DNA of 64,000 nt from Acinetobacter pullicarnis. GTDB lineage: Bacteria > Pseudomonadota > Gammaproteobacteria > Pseudomonadales > Moraxellaceae. The notes below the pieces were generated by a model that had not been told where the DNA came from, did no database searches, and saw nothing but the letters and a program-made list of their open reading frames with translations. The first letter of the stretch is position 1. Every line of letters starts with the position of its first letter. The DNA lies in the NCBI RefSeq assembly GCF_006352475.1, contig NZ_VCMZ01000001.1, positions 124,001 to 188,000 of the forward strand. The letters are read 5' to 3'. The translations under genes and the position numbers were made by a program. Positions 57,574 through 64,000 of this stretch are shown here, one piece after another.

Positions 57574-57875
57574 TTCCAGTCTCTGTTGGTTAGGTCAAGA
57601 TGAATGACCTAGGCTTTTACCTCAAGTACGATCTGTATTTGCCATATAAGCTTAAGCTTATTTTTTGGTAAACTGATATTTATATAATTGATAATCATAT
57701 TTAGACTATTTAAAAGTATGATGACTACACTACTGTTTAATAGCAGGTTGATGATATTAGCCTAAAATTTAACTTAATCAGGCAATCGCTACCAAAAAAT
57801 GACAATCTATAAAGCTAAGCTAAAAATGGTCTATATTTTAATGTGCAAATGCACTCACCCAAAGCAGATGAAATT
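57574..57875. other. Divergent promoter region of maeA and argS
   Basis: About 300 non-coding AT-rich bases. It contains a 16-base palindrome (57646-57661) followed by T residues and leads to the argS extended -10 element. The maeA promoter should lie in the left part; no further feature is supported. Confidence 0.5.
57646..57666. repeat. Perfect palindrome upstream of maeA
   Basis: ataagcttaagcttat (57646-57661) is its own reverse complement and is followed by a run of T residues. It lies 73 bases before the maeA start on the minus strand and could be a regulator-binding site; on the plus strand it resembles a small terminator without an upstream gene. Confidence 0.5.
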
Positions 57876-57884
57876 TGCTATATT
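57876..57884 (+). promoter_or_regulatory. Extended -10 promoter of argS
   Basis: TGCTATATT lies 37 bases before the argS ATG. The 19 bases ending here match those at the gna promoter (36417-36435) except for one base. Confidence 0.5.
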
Positions 57885-57920
57885 TACTGTTTTTCTGCGA
57901 CGTTTATTTCTCGGTAGATT

Positions 57921-59723
57921 ATGAATACGGCCATACAAGCAGCGCTTGATCATGCAGTGCAATCTCTTCAATCTGAAGGGATACTTCCATCTGAATGGAA
58001 AAATAGTAGTACTTTGACCCGAACCAAGGATCGAAGTCATGGCGATTTCGCCTCGAATATTGCCATGATGGCTGCCAAACCTGCTGCAATGAAACCGCGA
58101 GATCTTGCTGAGAAAATTTTGGCAAATTTACCGGAAGTCAGTGAAATCAGCAAAGCTGAAATCGCAGGTCCTGGATTTATTAACTTTTTCTTAAATGCAG
58201 ATCAACGTTTTACTGTCCTTGAGCAAATTCAAGCGCAGAAAGAACAGTTTGGTTACAGCGAAGTCAATGCCGCTAAAAAGATTCAAGTCGAGTTTGTTTC
58301 TGCAAATCCAACTTCAAGCTTACATGTGGGCCATGGTCGTGGTGCAGCTTACGGCATGACCGTTGCCAACTTGCTTGAAGCAACTGGTGCAACGGTAGAA
58401 CGTGAATATTATGTCAATGATGCTGGTCGTCAAATGGACATTTTAGCCACATCGACTTATTTACGTTATTTACAATTGCTTGGTCAGGACTTGGTTTTTC
58501 CAAAGAATGCTTATCAAGGCAATTACGTTAAAGAAATTGCACAAAGCATTATTGATCAAGATGGCGAAGCCTACTTGCAAGATGCTGTTGCCGTTTATAA
58601 CGATGTGCCTGCTGATGTGGTTTATGCTGAAGCGCTTGATGCAGAAGGCAATAAAGTTGTATTGTCTGGCGATAAAGAAAAACATATTGATGGTCTGATT
58701 CATAATTCACAGCAATTGATTGGCCAAGGCTATCGCGTTTTCCATCAGGCGGCACTGACAGCTATCTTAGATGACATCAAAGATGACTTGGGCGAGTTCT
58801 CAGTGAGCTTCGATCAATGGTTTAGTGAAGCAAGTTTGTCTGAGAAAATTGATGAAGCGTTGGCAACACTTGATCAACGTGGTTTTCTCTATGAAAAAGA
58901 TGGCAATATTTGGTTCAAATCAACCGAATTTGGTGATGAAAAAGACCGTGTGGTGAAACGTCGTAATGGTCAAACCACCTATTTTGCTTCAGACATTGCT
59001 TATCATCTAAATAAACTACAACGTGGTTTTACTGAATTAATCGATATTTGGGGCTCTGATCACCACGGTTATATTGCGCGTGTGAAAGCAGCAATTGATG
59101 CGATGGGTTATGACTCGTCTAAACTTACCGTACTGTTGGTGCAGTTTGTGAGCTTGTGGCGTGGCGGTGAGATGGTGCAAATGTCTTCTCGTTCAGGCCA
59201 ATACGTGACTTTGCGTGATTTACGTAAGGAAGTGGGCAACGATGCAGCGCGTTTTTATTATGTGATGCGTAAGTCTGAGCAACATATTGATTTTGATTTA
59301 GATTTGGCAGTTTCTCAAAGTAAAGATAATGCCGTGTATTACATTCAATATGCGCATGCCCGTGTGAACCGTATGGTAAATAAGGCTGCTGAGAAGAATA
59401 TTCCTTTTAATCGTAATGATTTAAGTCGTTGTGATGTGACATTGTTAACTTTAGATGCAGAAGCTGAAATTCTTGCTAAATTAGCGGCTTACCCAGAAAT
59501 TGTGATCCGTGCAGCAAATAGTTATGAACCGCATCAAGTGGGGAATTACTTAAAAGAATTGGCTGCGTTATTCCATGGTTGGTATAACTTAGATAACTTA
59601 AAAATTCTTGATGATCAGAATGTTAGCTTATCTCAGTCACGTTTATTGCTTTCAATAAACATCCAACAAGTGTTAAAAAATGGTTTAACTTTACTTGGTG
59701 TATCTGCACCGTTTGAAATGTAA
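57921..59723 (+). CDS. argS: Arginyl-tRNA synthetase
   Basis: Charges tRNA-Arg. The 600 residues contain the HIGH-type motif in FVSANPTSSLHVGHGRGAAY, ATVEREYYVNDAGRQM, YFASDIAYHLNKLQRGF, SDHHGYIARVKAAIDAMGY and, in place of KMSKS, MVQMSSRSGQYVTLRDL as in other bacterial ArgRS. The C-terminal DALR anticodon-binding domain starts near HARVNRMVNKAAE. It is followed by the SPOR gene 35 bases later, a common gammaproteobacterial pairing. Confidence 0.97.
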   Translation: MNTAIQAALDHAVQSLQSEGILPSEWKNSSTLTRTKDRSHGDFASNIAMMAAKPAAMKPRDLAEKILANLPEVSEISKAEIAGPGFINFFLNADQRFTVLEQIQAQKEQFGYSEVNAAKKIQVEFVSANPTSSLHVGHGRGAAYGMTVANLLEATGATVEREYYVNDAGRQMDILATSTYLRYLQLLGQDLVFPKNAYQGNYVKEIAQSIIDQDGEAYLQDAVAVYNDVPADVVYAEALDAEGNKVVLSGDKEKHIDGLIHNSQQLIGQGYRVFHQAALTAILDDIKDDLGEFSVSFDQWFSEASLSEKIDEALATLDQRGFLYEKDGNIWFKSTEFGDEKDRVVKRRNGQTTYFASDIAYHLNKLQRGFTELIDIWGSDHHGYIARVKAAIDAMGYDSSKLTVLLVQFVSLWRGGEMVQMSSRSGQYVTLRDLRKEVGNDAARFYYVMRKSEQHIDFDLDLAVSQSKDNAVYYIQYAHARVNRMVNKAAEKNIPFNRNDLSRCDVTLLTLDAEAEILAKLAAYPEIVIRAANSYEPHQVGNYLKELAALFHGWYNLDNLKILDDQNVSLSQSRLLLSINIQQVLKNGLTLLGVSAPFEM

Positions 59724-59758
59724 TCATTAATAAGTAATAAACAATAAGAGGATTCCAC

Positions 59759-60358
59759 GTGTTTGGAAAAACGCAGCGCGGTGTTTCAGAACGATCGACC
59801 AAGCCGAGTAAGCCACTGATTCCGAAGTGGCTCGGCATGTTGGTATTGATTTTAGTTGTCTTAAGTGGTGCCGTAGCCCTTATGCTGTGGAAGCCGTGGG
59901 GTCCTGTACAAGCGAAAAATGAAGTCACTTCAACGCATTACCAAGAAGAGACCAACAAAGATTATCGCTTTTACGAATTGTTGCCGCAGCAACAAGTAAC
60001 GCCTATTCCTCAGCAAGCAGTACCTGAAACACAAGTACGTTCGCAACCCGTGATTGTGGAAGCACCTGCGCCAACCCAGCCGACAGTGAATGAAGATGGT
60101 GAAGACGTTGCAACGCCTGCTGCAGCGCAACCTTCTTATATTCTACAGGTCAGAAGTTTTCCTGATCCCGACAGTGCTGATGCGCGTCGTGCTGAAATTA
60201 TTCTCAATGGCTTATCTGCGGATGTGGTAAAAACCACTGAAAATGGTAAAACTTGGTATCGGGTGATTTCTGGACCCTATACAACTCAAAATGCGGCTGT
60301 GATTGCTCAGCAAACGCTACAACATAGTGGCATTGATTCGATTGTAGTGAAACGCTAA
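59759..60358 (+). CDS. SPOR-domain membrane protein (FtsN-like)
   Basis: A 199-residue bitopic protein with a basic cytoplasmic N-terminus, one membrane helix (LGMLVLILVVLSGAVALMLW, about 29-48), a Pro/Gln-rich linker and a C-terminal SPOR domain (about 122-197, YILQVRSFPDPDSADARRAE and WYRVISGPYTTQNAAVIAQQ). SPOR domains bind denuded septal peptidoglycan; position after argS matches the FtsN-like genes of many gammaproteobacteria. It starts with GTG at 59759, supported by AGAGG seven bases upstream. Probably co-transcribed with argS. Confidence 0.88.
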   Translation: MFGKTQRGVSERSTKPSKPLIPKWLGMLVLILVVLSGAVALMLWKPWGPVQAKNEVTSTHYQEETNKDYRFYELLPQQQVTPIPQQAVPETQVRSQPVIVEAPAPTQPTVNEDGEDVATPAAAQPSYILQVRSFPDPDSADARRAEIILNGLSADVVKTTENGKTWYRVISGPYTTQNAAVIAQQTLQHSGIDSIVVKR

Positions 60359-60382
60359 ACCAATTTGGTTTATTGTTTAAGC

Positions 60383-60410
60383 AAAAAACGCATCTTAAGA
60401 TGCGTTTTTT
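60383..60410. terminator. Bidirectional terminator
   Basis: A 28-base perfect palindrome: aaaaaacgcatctt and its complement, with A- and T-runs at the ends, between the convergent SPOR and amide-hydrolase genes. Confidence 0.92.
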
Positions 60411-60448
60411 GGTTTTAGCAGATTTTGTTTAGGTCTTGTTTTAAACGC

Positions 60449-61495
60449 TTAAGAAATACCGAGGAAGGTAAATGGTTTAGTGACCACAAAACTACTATTG
60501 GCTTTACCTGAATAGATTTTACTTTGGTCTGGGCCAAGTTCTAATTTACGGGTTTTACCATCATTGAAGTTAATGTCTTTGAGATCGACCCAGAATACAT
60601 TCGGTGAGACTGCAGATTCAAAGAAATAGAGTTTACGTTTATGATCAACCACTGTTCTCCAGCGGGTTGAAGAAATGTTTGGTTCTTCTTCTGTGTTCAG
60701 ACCAAATGGCACGGAAACATTGCGAATCACACTAAAGGCACTGGCCAATGAATGTTCGAAAGTACCCGTTTGTGGAATGGCATTAATATAAAATGATGCA
60801 CGTGCAAAACGATCTGAAGCACGATTGGTACCTGGTAACATCACTGTGCCGCCAATTTGTTCCCAATAGCTATTTAAAGCCAATTGTTTATCAAATGTCG
60901 GTGAGTTGGTCATGACTTGATATTTTTTACTGTGATGAATAACGGCTTTACCGTCAATGTATTCAATAATTGCGCTGTCACCAGAGGCATCTGAAATAGA
61001 CAAGTGTAAGGCAGCAAGTCGTTTTTCACCTGGCACCTGATCGGTGACCACAATAAACGGTTCTTTTTCGAGTGCCGTTACTGCTTCATTGACGCTGGCA
61101 TAGTTGTCTAGAACATACTGCGCCCATAAAGAAAGGCTTAGCGTTGGGATTTTACTTTTTTGTGGATCTGGATATTCAGATTCAACTAACCATAAGAGAT
61201 TGGCAACCAAGCCTTTTTCATTGACACCATCTGTACTCGAAATGTCATATCCTGATGCGATTACACTGCCGTATTTAGAGGTCCATTTAATTGAGTTTGG
61301 ACCTGCCATACCGGTACGTGTAACTTTACTTGGCATAATCCAAAGATTGGTACCAATATCACTTTTCCAGTCCATTGATCGCACAGTGATCGTATTGTTA
61401 TCTTTGCCTAAATATACGGCGCGGGTGCAGACATCAGCGAGCGAGCTCAATAGAAGACTTGATGCAAGAATACTTTGGCATAGGATTTTTTTCAT
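60449..61495 (-). CDS. Exported choloylglycine-hydrolase-family amide hydrolase
   Basis: Ntn hydrolase of the conjugated bile acid hydrolase / penicillin V acylase type, acting on linear amide bonds. The 348-residue precursor has a signal peptide of about 20 residues, and C23 in ADVCTRAVYLG is the expected N-terminal nucleophile after processing. Further family features are the aspartate in SMDW, YQVMTNSPTFDKQL with the conserved Asn and LPGTNRASDRFARASFYI with the Arg. It begins 11 bases after an outer-membrane-type gene, so the pair is an operon. Related enzymes cleave bile salts, penicillin V or N-acyl homoserine lactones; which applies here is unknown. Confidence 0.87.
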   Translation of the reverse strand: MKKILCQSILASSLLLSSLADVCTRAVYLGKDNNTITVRSMDWKSDIGTNLWIMPSKVTRTGMAGPNSIKWTSKYGSVIASGYDISSTDGVNEKGLVANLLWLVESEYPDPQKSKIPTLSLSLWAQYVLDNYASVNEAVTALEKEPFIVVTDQVPGEKRLAALHLSISDASGDSAIIEYIDGKAVIHHSKKYQVMTNSPTFDKQLALNSYWEQIGGTVMLPGTNRASDRFARASFYINAIPQTGTFEHSLASAFSVIRNVSVPFGLNTEEEPNISSTRWRTVVDHKRKLYFFESAVSPNVFWVDLKDINFNDGKTRKLELGPDQSKIYSGKANSSFVVTKPFTFLGIS

Positions 61496-61506
61496 AAGTT
61501 CAGCCT

Positions 61507-62259
61507 TTAGAAGATAGGAATATTAATGCCGATAACAGGGCCATGTTCTTTAATATCTAATTTAAAATCGTCGATGCGGTGATTCTGTTTGAAGTAGTGA
61601 TAGCCAACTTTAAAGTTGATTGGACGTTTAAAGATGTCTTTACGATAACCGAGGTGAGCTTGGGTTGAGATGGTGTCTTCAGCGCCAAAAATTGCTTCGC
61701 CGCTTAAGTTCCAAGGTGAGTCAAAGTTATATTTAAAACGGCTTCCCCAGAAAAACTCATTCCAGTTTTCTGAGACACTGATTTTTTTACCAAATGCGGA
61801 GAGATCTGCTTCGACTTCAGTGCGATGCATTCCGATTGTTGGTTCAACAATAAAGCGTGGTAAGTTATTTTTCTCATTCTTCTCGGAAATATACGCTTGA
61901 TAATAAACACCAAATTTACCTTGGTTTAAATCTGTAGTCACAGCGACTGGATAGTTTAAGACATCCTTATTTTCGCTAATTTTGACTACTTCCATGTCTA
62001 AGTAAGTTCCCCAACGGCCTTTATTGAGGTCTAGTTCGAACATATAAAAGCGATCTAGATTTTTAGCAGATTCGCTAAAAGGTTGATCGACGGTGTAATC
62101 AGTATCTCCTTTACTGAGAGTGCCTTGCAAATCAGCTGCGAATACATAGGCATTTAGATCGAGTTTAACAGGCCCTTCCCAAGTATCTTCAATATTGCTG
62201 GCATAGGCTGTTGGTGCTAAGGCTAAAAATGAAATAAAAGGTATGATGTGAGACTTCAT
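61507..62259 (-). CDS. Predicted outer-membrane beta-barrel protein
   Basis: A 250-residue exported protein of unknown family. The signal peptide ends near TAYA-SN. The rest alternates polar and hydrophobic residues in short strands (LDLNAYVFAADLQGTL, FYMFELDLNKGRWGTYLDME, WGSRFKYNFDSPWNLSGEAI, FGAEDTISTQAHLGYRKDIF) and ends in a terminal phenylalanine (NIPIF), both signs of a small beta-barrel. It precedes the amide hydrolase by 11 bases and probably shares its promoter. It could be a channel for the hydrolase substrate or product. No gene name is recognised. Confidence 0.7.
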   Translation of the reverse strand: MKSHIIPFISFLALAPTAYASNIEDTWEGPVKLDLNAYVFAADLQGTLSKGDTDYTVDQPFSESAKNLDRFYMFELDLNKGRWGTYLDMEVVKISENKDVLNYPVAVTTDLNQGKFGVYYQAYISEKNEKNNLPRFIVEPTIGMHRTEVEADLSAFGKKISVSENWNEFFWGSRFKYNFDSPWNLSGEAIFGAEDTISTQAHLGYRKDIFKRPINFKVGYHYFKQNHRIDDFKLDIKEHGPVIGINIPIF

Positions 62260-62940
62260 AAGAATTCAAGTTGTTTCAAAAGTTCAAGTTAATTTTTTAT
62301 GATCTATCTGTATAAGCCAATCAAGTTCAAAGTGTATGATGCTTATGGATACTTTTTTAAAAACCACGTTGTTTTTGCGATGTTTACTTCGAAGGTTTTG
62401 CACAAATTTAGAAAAATGTTAAGTACATCACAATCAGTCTAATATTTAATGAGTAACCTGCGTTACTATAACATTGCGTTTATCGCTCGACATCATATGC
62501 TGTAATATTCAACTAAAAAAATAAGACATTTAATGAGGGTAAATAACGCTGCAAAGTGCCTGTAAACCTGTATTTCTACTATTTTTTAATGACTAATATC
62601 AACCTTAGTCAGCATACATTTTTATTATTTTAATGATATTTGCTTTAATAATTTATTCGCTATTATCCACCGTGAGCGTCCTAAAATGGCTGTTGTTATA
62701 AATTTTGCTCGGTATTTAAGCAAAAGACCCAATGACATTCCAACCTTGGCAGCAATATCAGACTCTGGTGATCACAGCATTTTGGTATTTTAAGTTGGGT
62801 TAACAAAAGTAGGGTTACAACGTTTCAATGAAGCATACATTGGGTGGGCCTCTTGTTGAAAATACAGCACAGTCGCTTATATGTTTTAATTTAGGATGAT
62901 GTTCTAAATTTGATTTGCTTTACATGATGAATTTTATAAA
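62260..62940. other. Non-coding region without recognisable gene
   Basis: About 680 AT-rich bases. Short frames such as 37 codons starting near 62686 have no ribosome binding site or recognisable product. A small palindrome (agtaac-ctgc-gttact, 62452-62467) is present and could be a binding site for the leftward operon. Nothing else is supported. Confidence 0.5.
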
Positions 62941-62945
62941 ATCCT

Positions 62946-63011
62946 TATAATACAAATGGTTGCTTTTATTTTATCGTGAGAATGAAAAGCCTGCTCAAGC
63001 AGGCTTTTTTT
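62946..63011 (+). ncRNA. Possible small RNA: -10 box and orphan terminator
   Basis: A perfect -10 box TATAAT (62946-62951) is followed 35 bases later by a strong intrinsic terminator: aagcctgc/gcaggctt with a tcaa loop at 62987-63006 and a T-run to 63011. No gene on this strand lies upstream. A transcript of about 55 bases is possible, though no good -35 box is seen. Alternatively it ends an unseen transcript or shields the adhesin gene from read-through. Confidence 0.4.
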
Positions 63012-63237
63012 ATTCGGCATAGATATTGGTTTATATGTGTTTGTCAGTTGAGTTGTTGGCTTGAATTACTTACTTTAAGAAGGATATTTAATGATGAAAA
63101 ACAAATAAAAAGATCAAAATTTTAATTATCTTTTCTCAATTTTATTGGCTTTTATAAGTTTTTATTTTGTAGAAACTGAATCAGTTGATAAAGGAATAGA
63201 CGGAGTTTTGAACTTTAATTTATAGAGATTGCAAAAT

Positions 63238-64000
63238 ATGTCAGAAATAAACGTGTTCAATAAACAGAGTCATAAACTTGATCAGACAGTGCAAAGCAAT
63301 ACGGTGTCTTTAACAAAAGCATCTGTTGTGGTGGTGCATATCAACTTAGATGACATTGTCGAAGTTAAAAAAGATAAAAATAATGCAGTACTGGTGATCG
63401 AGTCAGGTGAGGAAATTACTTTAGTTAATTATTTTAATTACGGAAATATTAATACGTCAAACAGCTTAGTTTTACAGGATGATCAAAATAAACTCATTTG
63501 GGCAAAATTTACCGATGCAAATGGAAAGGTATTAGAAAATATTGAGTACGGGCAAATTGAAGAGATCGACATGCTATTTGAGCCGAGTAGTGGCTTTAGT
63601 CCATGGTTATGGGCTGCTGTACCCGTGGTGGGTGCTGGTGTGTATCTTTTAAGCAAAAATAATGAGGATAAATCAGGATCAGATCATACTCCTGTGATTG
63701 CTGCACCTAAATTTGATCCAATTAATGCCAAGGATCTCATTAAAGGAAAAGCTGAACCCGATTCGATCGTGACTATTACTTTTCCGAATGGCGAGAAGAA
63801 AATAACCACAACTGATAAAAGTGGGAATTGGTCTATTGAAAATCCCGGATTAAAGCAAGGTGATAGTATTGAGGCAATTGCAACCAATAAAAATGGTAAC
63901 ACCTCTCAAATTGCCAAGCAGTTGGTTGATGCCATCGCACCTACGCTCAAAATTAGCGTGAGTGATGTGAATCTCTCTTCAGGTAAGGAGGTTGAGGTAA
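63238..64000 (+). CDS. Bap-like large adhesin, N-terminal part (runs off right edge)
   Basis: Start of a probable giant biofilm-associated surface protein; 254 codons are visible. Residues 1-115 form the BapA-type N-terminal prefix domain (SLTKASVVVVHINLDDIVEV, VIESGEEITLVNYF, LIWAKFTDANGKVLE). A hydrophobic patch follows (WLWAAVPVVGAGVYLLS, 123-139). The first bacterial Ig-like repeat is at about 151-233 (GKAEPDSIVTITFPNG, TDKSGNWSIENPGLKQGD, IEAIATNKNGNTS), and a second starts with DAIAPTLKISVSD. There is no Sec signal peptide, as expected for type I secretion with a C-terminal signal. Type I secretion genes may lie beyond the window. Confidence 0.85.
   Translation, partial: MSEINVFNKQSHKLDQTVQSNTVSLTKASVVVVHINLDDIVEVKKDKNNAVLVIESGEEITLVNYFNYGNINTSNSLVLQDDQNKLIWAKFTDANGKVLENIEYGQIEEIDMLFEPSSGFSPWLWAAVPVVGAGVYLLSKNNEDKSGSDHTPVIAAPKFDPINAKDLIKGKAEPDSIVTITFPNGEKKITTTDKSGNWSIENPGLKQGDSIEAIATNKNGNTSQIAKQLVDAIAPTLKISVSDVNLSSGKEVEV

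Noticed and set aside
62686..62799. 37-codon plus-strand frame and an overlapping 23-codon frame
   Set aside because: No ribosome binding site, no hydrophobic or conserved feature, and short frames of this size arise by chance in AT-rich DNA.
1..64000. CRISPR arrays, tRNA or rRNA genes, insertion sequences
   Set aside because: None seen when reading both strands: no regularly spaced repeats, no cloverleaf-like sequences and no transposase motifs.

Overview
The window reads as a chromosome segment of an Acinetobacter species. The evidence is AT-rich DNA, the gene order FKBP isomerase-wzc-wzb-wza facing away from a gna-first capsule operon, the module sugar transferase-galU-ugd-gpi-galE-pgm, and Acinetobacter-like housekeeping proteins. 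No tRNA, rRNA, CRISPR array or insertion sequence was recognised. The first gene (ileS) and the last (a Bap-like adhesin) run off the edges.

Left arm (1-30300): ileS-ribF; a TDT-family transporter convergent with a TetR regulator; an alkanesulfonate-use operon ssuA-ssuD-ssuC-ssuB; argA; two tandem RcnB-like periplasmic proteins; ubiG-gph-SDR; dsbA; a divergent desT / desC-desB fatty-acid desaturation module with two palindromic operators over one promoter; rph; a tiny lipoprotein gene ahead of a Tat-exported phospholipase C; an LtaS-like sulfatase; nadC; ampD-murJ; and three tandem FKBP-type isomerase genes.

Centre (30467-55689): the capsule (K) locus. wza-wzb-wzc (export channel, phosphatase, tyrosine kinase) run leftward. 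About 980 bases of AT-rich DNA separate them from the rightward synthesis genes. These begin with a FemAB/GNAT-like acyltransferase flanked by long non-coding stretches. Then come gna (UDP-HexNAc dehydrogenase), rmlB-rmlA, a fused 3,4-ketoisomerase/N-acetyltransferase and an aminotransferase (together a dTDP-3-acetamido-3,6-dideoxyhexose pathway), wzx, five glycosyltransferases, wzy and an initiating sugar-phosphate transferase. The conserved end is galU, a Ugd-like protein, gpi, galE and convergent pgm. The Ugd-like protein has lost the catalytic cysteine and other active-site motifs and looks like a pseudoenzyme.

Right arm (55690-64000): NAD-dependent malic enzyme, argS with a SPOR-domain gene, an outer-membrane-type protein with an exported Ntn-type amide hydrolase in one operon, about 980 bases without a recognisable gene but with an orphan terminator, and the start of a large Bap-like adhesin. 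The most interesting points are the degenerate Ugd, the cupin-first ketoisomerase/acetyltransferase fusion, the FKBP gene-plus-terminator duplications (one with an internal 29-residue repeat), the DesT operator pair and the FemAB-like protein at the head of the capsule operon.
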